64,000 nt of DNA from Metaphire vulgaris (GCA_018105865.1 CM030836.1:7727192-7791191); one strand, 5' to 3'; shown: positions 40,776 to 54,901, counted from the stretch's first letter. A program made the numbers and translations. Notes: generated by a model from the sequence alone, not told the origin.

Positions 40776-43710
40776 TCACTGATCCTCTATTGTTTCCTCC
40801 TTTACTTCTAGAGGGGGTCCTTTATATGAAGCACTGATGTTTTCATGACACGTCTGCATATGTTCAATAAGTGCCTCACGACTACTACAAATGACTTCAC
40901 AATTACTGGCCAAACAGAGAAAGTTTCTAATTGTAGATGGGTCAGATTCTACTGGCACTGAAGACCTCAACTCATCAGAAGCAGATACGCCAACATTGTT
41001 AGCCTCATTAACAGTTGAAATGCTAATGCTCGTGCCCATGCCTTCAGGAAATTCATGCACTTTCATGATATGCTGCGAAAGCTTTGTCAAACGACTTTTC
41101 TGGCCGACTGGAGTCGATGAACACTCAAACTGTTTGCCACACATTGCAAGAATTTTCGTGCGTTCTGTTTTTGAAATTGGTGCACTGTGCGACTTCTTGT
41201 GATGCAAATTCAGACCAGGCCATGAAGAGAACTTGTAATGGCAACCAGCAAATGGACAGCACATCGCTCTATGCCTTCTGTATCCAGCACCGTCTGTTGA
41301 GTCTGGATCACCGCCCTCACTTGCACTGCTGTTGGCAGCAAGTGATACAGTACAAGGATTTGGCAGAAGTTCCAAGCGATCGGTGTGACACAGCTCATAA
41401 TGAGATGCTAAGCTGCTGGCATCTGCAAATGATGCCTTGCAGCCTGAGAGCTTGCAATTCCATAGGGATAACTGCAAAGAAGGTTGACCAATGCCATGGT
41501 CAACTTCTGTAAGTATGTCAAAATCTATTGTATGCATGTCCATATCAGTAACTCGCACTCCTTTGAACTAAAAATCAACAACAATATAAATACCATTATC
41601 ACAAGTAATAATGCAAAATATCTGTACAGACCATGCCATTTTGCTAGCGCGCACACACGCACATGCGCACGCACACTGTCATTAAACAACTTATTTCTAA
41701 GTACCTACCATCCACAGTTAATACTACCCAATGATGATTGGATAGAAGTTAGTAGTTAGTAAAGAGCAATTACACAAGTGCAGAAAACAGCATTTATTCA
41801 CTAATACACTCCAGTAACACCTAATCCTATCTAATTTATTTTACACAATATACTGTGTACTTGCCATATAAACATCATCATACAGAAAATATCAGCAGTC
41901 ATGTAATTTTACAGCATGAAAACTGTTCCCTATTAGAAAATTGGCCAAATTTACATTATGAATGACATTGCACTTTGCATGGAACATTTCCAATACATGA
42001 TACAACAATCCTTTTCACAAGGCATTTTGAAATCAGTTCTTTTAATAATGGAGAGCTTAGTATCCCAAATTTATATATAGAAATTAAATAAATTGGCAAG
42101 GTTCCTGACATTCAATATTTCTGCATCCATGTCAAGACATGTTGTTAATTAATTATTTCATATATAAAACAAATAGGCATTGACCTTTGCCACTATTTTC
42201 TTATTTCCTGCTTCTAATATTATGATAGTCATGCATATTAATGACAAGGCTAGCATAAAAATTTATTACAACCTGTTTCTTGAAGTCAATATTGAAACAG
42301 GTGCCATAGCCTTGATAATCACGCACTTAGACCAATATTACACATATTTTCACATATTACAAATACTCAAATCATTGCTCCTGTTTCTACCAATGTCTAT
42401 TATAATAATGCACATACAGGTACCTGGAATGACTCATGACCATCTGCAATATCAGTGTAGACAGTGGGCAGAGGCATTTTCTGGCTTATGCCAGAAAGCC
42501 GTTCTCTTTTGGTCAGTGGAATCACTGAGTTGTGTGAGATGATGACTGAATCATCTTCATCAGTCTTGCCGATGTTTTCAGATGACGACGTTGTTATTTT
42601 GTTTAGTGTGTCCTGATAAACATTTGAATCAATTTCTAATTCTGAAGAATAGTTCTCATTTGTGTTACTGTCATCAGCTGCATCCATTTCAATCAAAAGC
42701 TTTTCATTCAGAAATTTGTCTCCTACCACTGAATCACCTCCAGAATTAAGGTTATTTGGCTCAATGAGCATTTCAGAATTAACAACAGGTTCCATATCAA
42801 TTGTTTCCATCAGATCTTCAACAGTGCTTTTGTTCCTAATTGAAATCAATTGTGGCCGGTCAAAACTTTCTGCCTGCAACTCAATTAATGAGACTGCTGC
42901 AATATTTGGCTCAGCTGGTGCAATGTCACTTACTGCCACTGACTCCTTCAGAGAAATACTTTTCACCGACTTTGCTTGATTTGCACTGCCCAGCTGCCGA
43001 CTGTCTGCTTGACTCTGATGATTCTTCCGTACAGATGAATTCCAGTTTGGACTCGGTTCTTCATGCCCAGTTCCAATAATAACCACATCTTCGTCATCAT
43101 CGAGAGCAACTGTACCTGGAAGCTGCATTTGCTGATGTCTGGATGGCACTGAATGAAGCTGAGACAAGGGCAACCGGTGTTGCATCTGTTGCATTGCCGC
43201 AAGATTTCCAAGCTGTCGAGAACACATCGTTTGGCTATTTGCCATCACATGAGCGTTAGTGGGAAACGTTCCCTCTTGAAATCTCTGCATCGATATGTGC
43301 TGACTGTGAGGCATCATCTGTGGCATCGGTGGCCTCTGTTTTCGTGCACCTATCCCGCCACTTCCAGTTCTACTGCCAACTGCATCTGGCTGAGACAGTC
43401 GAGGCACTACTGGTCCCATTCCACGCAATGGAGCTTGTTTTGCAGGATTATCTGCAACTGTTGTCAAGTCAACAACTGGGATTGCAGGCAGGTGTCTGAT
43501 TTTCCCCATGCCATCAGATGCGTTGTCTTTTGCACCAACATTGCCAACAGTCTCGTTGATGTGAACAATGAAAATGCCAGTTTTATCAAGAGTGATTCCC
43601 AACAGTCCTTGAATTTTGATTTCATCTTTATAGACGAGTCCGTTCTTGCATAAGAGCATCACTGTTTCTGATAGCAATTTACTAACTCTCTCCTGATCTG
43701 CTTTCATCAT
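40776..43710 (-). CDS. C2H2 zinc-finger protein, two 3' exons (at least 692 aa)
   Basis: Exon 43710-42424 (429 codons) joins in phase to 41567-40776 (263 codons and stop); ESFQ is followed by FKGVRV. The acceptor CAG lies directly before ATG at 43710, so that Met may be the start or internal. Residues 4-55 form a compact hydrophobic segment (VSKLLSETVMLLCKNGLVYK, IQGLLGITLDKTGIFIVHIN) that I could not name. Residues 60-430 are low-complexity, with Met/Gln/Pro-rich and acidic parts. The second exon has three clear C2H2 fingers with C-x4-C-x12-H-x4-H spacing (starts CKLSGC, CPFAGC, CLASNC) and one looser unit (MCGKQFEC...HIMKVH). A nuclear DNA- or chromatin-binding role is likely; the family is not identified. 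Confidence 0.75.
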
Positions 43711-44480
43711 CTGAAAATTACCTAAGCTAAAGACACATAATTACACGTCTTTAAAGATCACTGTAATTCAAGTTCCTGCAAATATCAAAAATATACTCAC
43801 AATGACATTTTATATTTATTTTACAATCACTAGTCATATTTGTGGCCCTCAAGCAAAATGGCCTGGAAGTAGCAAAGGTGAAAATGTTAATTTATGGCTA
43901 TTGTGACAAATAATCGTTTCAAAAATATAAATCAATTATGAGATAACAAGATTATTACAGGAAAATCATTTATAAAGATATTTCCAGTCTGTAGGTGGAC
44001 TAAAATGTAATGAATCTATTAGAAATATGATGCTTTATAACAATATATATATCAACATTTGCTGTCAATTTTGTTCAAGTCTATGCAGGTTACATATGTT
44101 AATGTTTGGAAGAGCCATTGAAAATTATATATTGGACGAAAGGCTAAAGCATCAATATTCTTAAAATGACATAGAATCTCCTCTCTAGTCAGGATTTCTC
44201 GAGTAGTTTATGTAAACTGAAACCCACATTTCAGAGTGCTTTAAGGCTAACCCCTGTCCACCAGACATTCAAATGTATATGGCTTTTGAAGACAGCAAGC
44301 AAATTAACCAGACAATATGACCTAGGGTACTTAAAAGAAATTGTGCTGCAGCCATAAGCTGCACACATGTAAGGAAATGGTCACAATATTTTACAAAGTA
44401 AACAATGGCATATCTTAAATGAATATAAGCAGTTATTAAACTTGCTTGCTAAATCAAATATTCAAAGCATCGGAGCAATG
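43711..44480. other. Upstream region of the zinc-finger gene
   Basis: No recognisable exon. A minus-strand GTGAGTAT donor-like site at 43798 could end a leader exon 88 bases before the acceptor at 43711. Otherwise AT-rich and featureless. Confidence 0.3.
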
Positions 44481-44489
44481 GACAAGGGA

Positions 44490-44800
44490 ACACAGATTTG
44501 GTGAAACAGCTGTATCAATACTTCCACCAAGATGAGCCTGATGAAAATATTAGTTTGGTGAGTGGCCTTATATGGAAGTGAATCCTGGTCCTTCAAGAAC
44601 GAGGAAGAAAGAAGAATACAGGCAATTGAGAACAAGTGTATTAGACAATTATTACACATATCATGGACTAAAACATGACCAACAAATAAGTCTATTTATC
44701 TAAAATAGTTGGAGCAGAAAGGGACATTTTGAACCACATTAAGGCTCGTAAATTGCACTACTTTGGGCATGACACGAGAATACATAAAACATGACAACAT
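44490..44800 (+). pseudogene. RTE/Jockey-type LINE fragment (RT C-terminus)
   Basis: The plus-strand reading ALYGSESWSFKNEEERRIQA, IENKCIRQLLHISWTKHM and ARKLHYFGHDTRIHKT is the post-RT domain of endonuclease-RT elements (YGCE-W...HI-R pattern). Frames are broken. Confidence 0.7.
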
Positions 44801-45147
44801 AGGAAGCTTTGTAAGTAGGTAAAATCTCGTAAATTACTATAGCGCTTCCAAAAGTAACACTGCAGTAGCTGCTAATTCTAAGGCACTTAATCTCAATATC
44901 AAAGAGCTATAGCCAAAAGGTGGGGTCAGTCAGGCAGGGTCATTTAATCTAAGGGTCATTGTATTTGGGGCGTTACAGCTATGGCTGAAATGATTTTTAA
45001 AAAAGAGAAATGCCTCAAGTTTAGATATTAAAACTTGAGATGCTACAAGAAGTGAAGAAAATTGTGACCGAAAATTTGCTGTTGGACCATGGCATAGACA
45101 AACGAGGGATGATGGAAATGAGTTCCAAAGTTCTGGGGCAACATATG

Positions 45148-45948
45148 CGCCATTCACAAATGACGTAACTCGCTTGGGGGGGAGGGTCACACATTTGTGA
45201 CGATGGGGAGGGTTTCCAGAAATGTGACGTCACACAATACTAAATATTTTTATTAATACTGCAATGCTATGTTACCACAAAATTGAACGTATTTCACACT
45301 TATAATTACTATACACTTCATTTTTAAAAAGGAATTTGAACAAGTTTCTGAATATTGTTTTAACTATAATTGAGGGCTGCGGATATTAACGATTAATGAA
45401 TCGATTAATCATTAAAAATTTTAATCAATTAAATGTTCTTTAATCGATTAATTTTTGATTAAATTTTAATATTTTTGTAACTTAATTACTCTTCTTTACT
45501 TAGCTTACTATATTTCTATTTCGTTCAGACAACAATGGTGAATAATGAATTCAATGTAGCAGTTAAGGGGAGAGATGAGCAAGCATTTTTATTCTGTTTT
45601 TAAGATAACTGCACACGGAAAAGAAGACGATAGGGCCTATGCAGAGTTGCAATGCAAAAAGATAAGCTAAAAGCTACATGCAATTATTTTAATCAAAATT
45701 AATCGATTAAAATTTTTTCCGATTAATCGAACAAGAAAATTTTAATCGTTACCAGCCCTACTATAATAATTATAATGAATATTTTCAAATGAAACGTTAA
45801 TTTTGACATCCGAAAGATGACAAGATGGGGGGTGTCAATGCATTTTGACGTCATATTTGAGGGGTCTGATTTTTGTGACGATGTGTGACGAAGGGGGGAG
45901 GGGATAAAACAACCTGCCAAAATCGCTTTACGTCATTTATGGATGGCC
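45148..45948. mobile_element. GGCCATCCATAAATGACGT-type MITE, 7-bp TSD, inserted in L2
   Basis: ACATATG is duplicated at 45141-45147 and 45949-45955. Ends CGCCATTCACAAATGACGTAA and the inverted TTACGTCATTTATGGATGGCC match. Removing it restores the L2 sequence. A younger hAT MITE (45371-45759) lies inside. Confidence 0.85.
45371..45759. mobile_element. hAT MITE nested in the preceding MITE, 8-bp TSD
   Basis: ACTATAAT is duplicated at 45363-45370 and 45760-45767. Ends TGAGGGCTGC and CCAGCCCT, with AT-rich ATTAATCGATTAATC subterminal repeats like those of the hAT element at 6283. It shares a block of about 30 bases (CTGTTTTTAAGATAACTGCA and on) with 46672-46702. Confidence 0.85.
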
Positions 45949-46135
45949 ACATATGAAAAACCACAATTGTAAATTTTGAAAGATGATTGATTCAGAGGAT
46001 GAATGAGAGTGACATGGGAAAAACATTGAGTGGATCGAAGATGTTGTGGCATTATCAGGTTTCGTAAGTAGACTGCTTGTGATGTGAATTAATTAAACAT
46101 TATCAATATAATTTTATATTTAATGCACTCTGTTA

Positions 46136-46411
46136 TTGGTAATCCTACAGTTTAGGTGCATAAATTATTTTGTGTTTGGCGGCACTGAACGCGGCACCGG
46201 TAAGTGCTTTCTGATCGAGGTTCCTAACCGCATAGCTGCTATGCTGGAGCCATTAATTCAGAGATTTATTCTCCCTGGTTCACATATAATTTATGATAGT
46301 TGGCCGTATTACGCAAATATTGACCGTGTCGGCAATGGCATATACATGCACAATGTTGTAGTCCATCAACATCACTTCGTCGATACTGACGATAGCAATA
46401 TTCACAAGTAA
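46136..46411 (+). pseudogene. Merlin transposase fragment (ISXO2-like)
   Basis: YFVFGGTERGTGKCFLIEVP, then AAMLEPLIQRFILPGSHIIY, DSWPYYANI and VVVHQHHFVD are the central DDE blocks of Merlin transposases, better kept than in the copy at 17330-18348. N- and C-terminal parts are absent; the flanks are AT-rich, with no termini recognised. Confidence 0.85.
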
Positions 46412-46689
46412 CTTGTTATAATGTTAACTTTATGAGATAAACAAGTTACTTTTGTTGTTATACAGATGTTTTAATGTCATAAATATAACTTAAAATAATT
46501 AAAATTATTTACACACTTAAACTGTAGGATTACCCTGGTATTTCCCCTAATAATGGCCCTGCTCGAAGAAGTAAGAAAGCGAGAATGAACAAAGATCAGC
46601 TGGTGCCACAAAATCTTGAAATGGATCGGATGTCGCGGGGCTGAACTTTCAAAAGCTGTAAAATTTTTGTTCTGTTTTTAAGATAACTG

Positions 46690-47115
46690 CACACGGAAAA
46701 GCTTTGTTTGTCATTGTTTTTAAAATTCTGCAGTCTGGCCAACCTCAATATTTAAAAACTATGATAAACCATCCAAAACATTATCATTCAACAAGATTTG
46801 CTGATTCATTGTTAAATGTACCTAGAACAAACACTGAAATTGGTAAGAGAGCTTTTCTATTTCTGGGCCAAAAATCTGGAACTCTCTCCCTCTGGTTGTC
46901 AGATCTTCCAATAACCTGAGCATTTTCAGATCTAGGCTTAAAACACATCTCTTCCAACTAGCATTTCCTCCATAGTCTGTCTTGCTGTTTCCCTCTGACT
47001 GATCTCTGGAATGACCTGGTCTTTTGCGGATGGATTTGAAGTACCATCGATTGATACCCTTGAGTATTAGAAATGGTGCTATAGAAGTGCATAATTATTA
47101 TTATTTTTTTATTAT
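46690..47115 (+). repeat. L2/CR1 LINE 3' end with (ATT)n tail
   Basis: TRFADSLLNVPRTNTEIGKR and, after frame changes, a DLGLKHISSN-like reading belong to the C-terminus of an L2/CR1 ORF2. AAATGGTGCTATAGAAGTGC then (ATT)n at 47095-47115 form the 3' end. Confidence 0.75.
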
Positions 47116-47823
47116 TAAAATGTTTTGGACAGCCATCATCCGTTCGTGAAGTCCAGTGTCGCTTCGTGACGACGGACGCCTTGACACGGCATGGCATTAA
47201 GCAGACAACTTGAGATATTAAAGTAGAAGTCACCTATTGACAAAAATAGTGCAATCTGGCTAGCATAACGATAACATTATCGATACTCAGCGATACTTAT
47301 ATTGAAAACAAGAATAAAACGACTCTAACCGCCATATAACAAGCAGTTTTAGAGTATATATTGGGAAGAGTACCAGGTAATTGTTACTCTACCTAAGGAT
47401 TATGCCAGCCGCTTGGTGGCTGACGGCGGTTATTCGTGATATGTGCCGTAGCTTTACTCCAGCCACTAGGTGGCCTGACCAATCGGTTTTGATAGTGGAG
47501 CAAGGCTAACTAAAAAAACCTAGTTTTTAGGAATAAAATTTAGGTTTGTAATTTTAGACGTTTATTAGTTTTTAGGTTTTAATTTTAGGAATGCTAATAC
47601 CCATAAGCGGAGCTATCTAGCTAAGAGATATTTTTTGCAGTTATTTTGAGCCAAGTGAATTACCACGCTAAATAAATTTTAAAAGTATTTCTAAATTTTC
47701 CACCGTAGAAAAACATTTGTCCTCATGATTTTAATACCGTGTGCTTAAACTTACATTAAGCTACATTTGAATTAGTTTATGGTTAATTTTCTTATTAAAT
47801 TGTGATAGAATATTCCTCAAATT
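47116..47823 (+). promoter_or_regulatory. CDK7 upstream region with two CTCF-like motifs
   Basis: CCGCTTGGTGGCTG (47409-47422) and CCACTAGGTGGCCTG (47463-47477), both preceded by CAG, match the CTCF core and lie 54 bases apart in the same orientation. A TATCGATA-type motif is near 47279. The transcription start could not be placed. Factor binding is inferred from motif matches only. Confidence 0.4.
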
Positions 47824-50800
47824 ATGGACGAAGATAAGTTAAAGCGCTATGAGAAAATCGAGTTTCTCGGAGAAGGACAGGTAAGTAATTGAGAAACCAT
47901 GCTGTTGCTACAGTCGATGTAGTGTAACTAAAGAACTTCTATAGCACCATTTTAGTCAGACACTTGATTTTAGTTGGCGGTGACTCTGAGCTGATCACTG
48001 TATTGCACTTAGGGTGAACACTACAGACATTTTAGTCTAGCTGGCTCAGCCAAAGCAACCGAAATATTTCGACTTTTAAAAGTTGATTGATTGTCTGACT
48101 TTTAAACATTTTCGTCGTTTATGACATTCTTTGCAATTTTGCTGAACTGGCAAAGGCCAGACACAAACAAATTTGAATAACGAGATTCAACTTCTTCCAC
48201 TCTTGCTTGTTTGCACCATATAATTTTAAAACACATATGTACGCTGATGATATTCAGGCCTATTCACATTCCAGCCCCACTAATGCGCTGCAGATCACTC
48301 GTGAATTTGTTGAAGCCTCTGACTTACTTCATTCATGGATGCACTCAAATCGTCTTTTACTTAATCCGGCTAAAACTCAGCTCATCTGGTTTGGTACTCG
48401 AGGTCAGCTCTTAAAAATTGATCGTGTGTCTGTGGAGTCTGCCTTCCCCGGCCTCTCTTTCTCCTCCTCTGTCCGTGATCTCGGTATAATTCTTGACTCT
48501 GAGTTAACCTTTATGGATCATATTAACTCACTTTGTCGCAGTTGCTTCTATCATCTCCGCCAGCTTAGAGTGATTCGACGTACACTAGACATGCCATCTG
48601 CTTCTACTTTGATTCATGCATTTATTTGCTCAAGGCTTGACTACTGTGGTTCACTTTTTGCTGGTCTTCCATCGGTGCGACTTGATAAACTCCAGATGGT
48701 TCTTCATTCAGCAGCCAGGGTGATTGCTGGTGTCACAAGACGTGATCACATTAGTGATTATATGACGTCTATTTTACACTGGCTGCCTTATCCTGCTCGA
48801 GTTGAGTTTCGTATGTTGAGAGCGGTTGCACTCTCTCTTTATGGTGCCACTCCATCTTACCTTTCAGAGCTACTCCATCCCCTTGTTACTCTATCCCTGG
48901 TCGGCCATGTCTTCGTCCACAACCAATGGTCTTCTCAGTGTGCCCCAAGCACGAACTTCCATGTTCCTGAAGCGAGGTTTTGAATCAGTTGGCCCTATCC
49001 TTTGGAATGCTCTTGGCTCAGCCAGTATGGGCTTAGCAACTCCTAATTCTATGGCCCTCTTTTGAAACGACTTAAAACTTATCTCTTTGTCAATATACAG
49101 TAATTTGCTGTGGAAGCGCTTCTGAGTGATCTTTCAGAAGAGGCGCTATACAAATACTTTGTTACATTACATTACATTACATTACACTCATATACGATCT
49201 CTTAATTAGACTCTAGATACAGTGGTTCTCAAACTGGGGTCCGCGGTCCCAAAGGGAACCGCCAAGCGATTTCATGGTAACTGTAAAGGGGTTAATTTCT
49301 CAAGATATTTCACCAACACCTCAGAACACTGATGACTCTAAGAGTGCTGATTTCATTTGAATTTAAATTTGATGACTAAGATTTGCAATTTTGTGATTAA
49401 ATAATTGATTGACAAACAAATACCTATGTATTAATTACATTTAAAATTAAAATTTTATAAGGTCCACGAGACATCACACAAATTTCTAAAGAACCACCAT
49501 GCAAGAAATCCTAAAAAGTTTGAGAACTGCAGCTTTAGAACTATGTTTATGCATGCATCATCAATTTAAACCATTAGTACTTTGCTATTTTTGCTGTGGT
49601 TCGATTTTAATGACAAGCGTAATGTTCTGGAGGGAAACAGAAATAGTGGGACAAATTTAAGCTGCGTGATTATTGTATCGGTAGCATCATTTTTTTACAA
49701 AAGTTCAAGGGTGGTTAATTGATTGATGAATTCTATTAGTAATGTGAATACTTGAGATTTCAATTTACTAGTTAGAAGGAAATTATTTGTTGTAGTTTGC
49801 CACAGTTTACAAAGCCAAAGACAAATGCAACAATGAAGAAATTGTAGCAGTGAAAAAAGTAAAAACAGTTTTATTGTCATTTGCCTTGTTTTATTTACCA
49901 TCAATTCTGAGTTAAATGCTGACATTGAATTTATTCTCTACACTTTATATAGTAATGTGGTGCTTTTTGGCAGTCTTGTCACAAGACCATCTTGAGGCAT
50001 TTTGTAATGACTTGGTCTTGTCCTTGCCTCTTGTCTTGATCTTGCTGCTCAATGTCATGATCGCATCATTGCAATCTTCGCAGTCAAGTCTAAAGGTCTC
50101 ATTGAGGCAGTTGTTTGATTTCTTGGTATTGATCATGATCTTGTAACCAGCTGTAATGATCTTGATGTCTTTGAAATTTTATCAGAGATTTCAGTGAATA
50201 ATCAGATATTAGAATCAACATTGCAGCCAAATATATTGTTGAATTTTTAGTATAGTTGCCTTCAAGATAGTACTGTTAGTGTTTTTGTGGTAACTATGTA
50301 CCTGCATATAGAATATAGACTTTACTTGATATTTACTGATATTGCTTTGAAAATGTTTGTTGTAAAACAGATTAAAATTGGAACAAAAGTAGATGCTGCA
50401 GATGGAATAAATCGAACAGCCTTGCGAGAAATTAAACTCCTTCAAGAGCTCAGTCATCCAAATGTTATTGGGGTGATAGTTTTTAATAATTTATTTAAAT
50501 CTAGTCAAATATCTAGTCAAATTGTGTCATTTGGACAGTATTTTAAACCCATTTTCTATTTTATGTTCAATAAACAATTAAATTACTTTTATTTGTTTAA
50601 CAGATTAATTCGATCTGCTGTTTATATCTTTAGTTTTAGGATGATCATACTCTTAATGCTAATTGTAAATTGCAGATCCTATTTTATGGAAAAAATAGCA
50701 GGGTATGTAAAACTAGCATGTATTAGAGGGACTGTTATAATTTTGAGTTTGATATCTAACAGTAAGTATGCTGCATACTTTTTAGTTGCTCGACGTTTTT

Positions 50801-52594
50801 GGACACAGATCCAACATCAGCATTGTCTATGACTTTATGGATACAGATCTCGAAGTTAGCATTTACTTTGAAATTTTTTTATGATTTCTGTTTATCAACT
50901 TATAATGTACAGAGAAAAAGTAACAGCAGATGGCACCAAATCCTAAGTGCATGAGAATGAAGTGCAAATCCAGGATATCAGGCAAGACAATCAGGTGACA
51001 GTCTATGGTGGATAAGCTGGGGCAAAACTATGGGTTTTGCGTTTGGATCTAAACATGATAGACAATTTGCAGTGCACTTAGATTTAGTTAAATGCACTTT
51101 CCAATGGTCATGTGATCAGTTGCCATTTTCATGCTCATAACTTATATAACACTATCACATTATTGCATTATATCTATGACTGTGTTATGACTTTTTCATT
51201 TGGGGACAAATGCCTATTCAAGGATTTTCACATTGTACAGTATATTATATTGATACTGGACCATATCTTTGTTGTAGGTAATCATTAAAGACTCGACTAT
51301 AATACTAACTTTAGCTCATATAAAATCTTATATCCTGCAGACACTGCTTGGTCTAGAATATCTTCATACGCTCTGGATCCTGCACAGGGTCAGTTTCTGT
51401 CTGAGTGAACTCAGAAATGGTCTGTAAATGTTGAACTCACAATGCTAATAGATTTTATTTGCTGTTTTACCACTTTATGCATGTGTACATTTAACTAAAA
51501 TTACGACAATTGCCAGTATGTATATCTTTTTTGGTCATTGTTGCATAAGCGGTAAGGACTTTGTTACTTCATTTTTATGTTAGTGTTCTAAAATGGGCAC
51601 TATGCAGTACACAGGTGGGTTATTGTCCATTACATTATGCTTTGTTTAAATTTGCTTTTGGAAATCTTTTTTTTATTGGTTTATCATGCATTCTCCTTCA
51701 ACATTTGTTGACCTCAGATAGGATCTAAAGCATGACCTCAGATTGTCAGGTCAGTCAGGTCAAGTTCATCCACCAGCTGTGTCCAGCTATTGACTTCTCC
51801 ATGACCTCTCTCCAAAGTTCTCTGTCCTTTGATATTTCTTCCAAAGTCATTCAGTGTCTTCCGCCAGTTTTTCCATTGAAATTCAGCCCTGCCATGTGCA
51901 GATCATCTTCCAATCCGTCCACCCATCGTCTTTTCGGTCTTCCTTTAGATCTTCCCTCTGGTATGTAGTTGAAAATTCATTTTGGGTTTCTTATTTCTTC
52001 CATTCTGAGTATGTGTCCAGTCCATTTCATTCTTCTCTTTCTGATGACTTCCATGATGTTCGGTTGCAGTGTTCTCTCTCTAACTTCTTCATTTGTTATA
52101 TGTTCTTTGAATCCAATCCTTAGTATTCTTCTGAGCCATTCATTTTCTGTTGCTATTATTTTTTCTCCAGTTCTTTTTTTTATGGTCCAATATTCACATC
52201 CATAAATTAGTATTGGTATTACACAAGTGTTGAAAATTCTTAGTTTTGTTTTCATCCCAATGTCATGTCTTTTGAAAATTTTGGTATGTAGCCTGTTGAA
52301 GGTTGATCCTGCCATTGCTATTCTTCGTTTAATCTCCAAGTTCAAGCCTCCTTTTGCTTCCAATTCACTTCCCAAGTAAACAAAATTCTTCACTATTTCA
52401 ATTGCTTTTCCGTTGTTGACCTACAGGACCAAATTATTTTATTTTAGTTATCCATTTCAGTTTACTTTAAATTGTTTATATTTTGACCCTTTAGCTCCGT
52501 GAGACTGATATTTAGGCTTCATAATGGCTTGGTTCAGGATTGGAGAGGCAAAGGGGTTAAATCCCAAGACAGACTTTTAAAATATAGCTATGTA

Positions 52595-52647
<53 letters not shown>

Positions 52648-54901
52648 ATAGAGAGTGACACGATAACTGTTACCATGGTAAATCCGCGGTAACCACGGTA
52701 ATAACTGCGGTAATGGTGACATATTAAATATATACAGGTTTTACTGTGGTAACAGTTACCGAAGTTATGGTATTACCACGATAATGGTATGAAATTCTGT
52801 GGTGTTACCATGGTAATGGTGTTGTACTATTATAAACAATTTGCTTTTACAACATCTTTGGTATTCTTGGGTTTATCATAGTCAGAACTTCTGTTTTTAA
52901 TTTTTTCTTCCACCCTCGATTGCAATCTAGGGTGCCAGTTAACACTGGCCGTTGGAACTGGGTAGGATAGAATTACAATATTATAATTCAGTAGAAGTGC
53001 TTTGTCTTATGGTGCAGCACATGACACGTGCATTGAAAAGTAAAAGTACTCGTTAGGATAAAACAAATATGGAGTGTTGTAAAATCGAAAAACTTCTTTC
53101 AGCGAAGTTCAGTCACTGACACATAGACTTTATGCAGCACAAGAGAACCAGGGGCGTAGCCAGGAATTTGATTTGGGGTACAAATATTGGGGGTATAAAT
53201 CTTAACTATAAACCATTTAAACCACAAATAACCACATATAGATCACATAAAAGCTTTACGGTAGACGGATTTGGGGGGTATATATGTATACTGATATACC
53301 CCCGTCGCTACGCCTCTGGAGTGAACAAAGAGCAAAAGTAAGGTGACCATTTCTGAAACAAATGGTAACGGTGCGGTAACGGGTACAAAGTTGGCCAGTG
53401 GCCATGGTAACGGGGTGGGGACAGTGACAGACAATGTGTGGACGGGTAAACCAAAATGATTTCGGGAAGTTAGATTGTTATTAAAGTCAGGTGCATGAAT
53501 GCTTTAGCTCTTGAAAATCTTTGCATCTTAACTTCTGCATTTTACTATTTTTAAGCCTTGCAGATCATCGTTTGCAATCAGACTCATGTTTGTCAGCATC
53601 AGCAGACTGGTCAAATTATATAAATGGATATTATTTCTTTTAGGATTTGAAGCCCAATAACTTGCTTATCAATGATCGAGGAGTCTTGAAAATAGGAGAT
53701 TTTGGCCTTGCAAAGTTTTATGGCTCTCCTAATCGTCTCTACACTCATCAAGTTGTTACAAGGTTCAGCATATGAAAAAAATTTGAATATTTACTCAATG
53801 CTAACATTTTTTTAGAGTGAAAAATTGGAACCATTTGTCTTGCATTTCTGATTTTTCAGATTTATTTATTATTTGAAAATGTCAGAAATTCCAGCAAAAC
53901 GATTAAAGCTTAAGTGATTTTTCTTAGGTGGTATCGAGCTCCTGAGCTGTTATTTGGTGCTCGAAACTATGCTACTGGGATTGACATTTGGGCAACTGGA
54001 TGCATACTAGCTGAGCTATTACTGAGGGTAATCAATGTCGAATTGTTTAATATTGTGATATTTTAGGTAATTGTTCAATTTTCATTTCTTAAATTTGAAT
54101 AGAAATTCTTATATAATTGCAAAATTCTGATTTACTTGCAAAAGGCTGTTTTTCATGATGAACTTTTGGTTTACATGAAACACTATCTTAACAATAATTG
54201 TTCTGACCAGAAGTAGCATGTAGCAGTATGCCTCTCAATCCACAACTTTTTATGTTTAGAGATTGGAAATTTGTTTGTTGCTATGATATATTTAATATTT
54301 TGTTTTTCCAGACTGGAAACTTGAGACTTTATTTGAAAGTATATCACAAGTGTATTGAACTTGACTTGTGATTCATATTAATAAACTGAAGATATTACTG
54401 GAAAATATTGTTTCATTATAATTAATAGTTTGTATCGCAGGTTCCTTGATATCATGTCATTTAAGTAGTTTTTGTTTTCTGTAACTTGGTTGAGTGTTTA
54501 ATATTTCGACTCTATCAATTTTCAGTTGTTTATTATTAGTTGGGTTACTTGAAAATGTCATGCCTGGTGAGAATGTGAGCATATTTAATATCTGTTTCTT
54601 GTAATGATATATTTTAACATTCACTTATTTTGAAATTGGAAATCTGTATTCTTTATCTGATGTGTGAGTGCAGGCAGCATTATTATCTTTTACTTGCTTT
54701 ATGCCAGTACTTTGGATCTATTTTATTCTTGTCATTTACTGGCCTTTATGTAAGTAAGCGATAAGAATAAAATCTATGTAGCTGCTGGTTAAACTTGTTA
54801 ACATTTGAACTGCACATACATTTGGACCCCATGTTTGCATAGCTACAGTATGTTATACAAGCAAAGCAAGTGCACTTGCACTTACAGTATGTTGTGCAAG
54901 G

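Larger units (their letters stand above)
44812..46065 (-). repeat. L2 LINE 3' end, minus strand, split by a MITE
   Basis: Starts on the plus strand with GTAAGTAGGTAAAATCTCGTAAATTACTATAGCGCTT (reverse of the L2 3' end) and reads back through the C-terminal domain (GAYVAPELWNSFPSSL). The reading is interrupted by the MITE at 45148-45948 and resumes with CACAATTGTAAATTTTGAAAG, matching 14025-14045 reversed. Confidence 0.8.

Noticed and set aside
42662..43653. Three plus-strand frames of 79-166 codons
   Set aside because: Antisense shadows of the zinc-finger gene's first listed exon; no domain, and the minus-strand frame has the splice signals.
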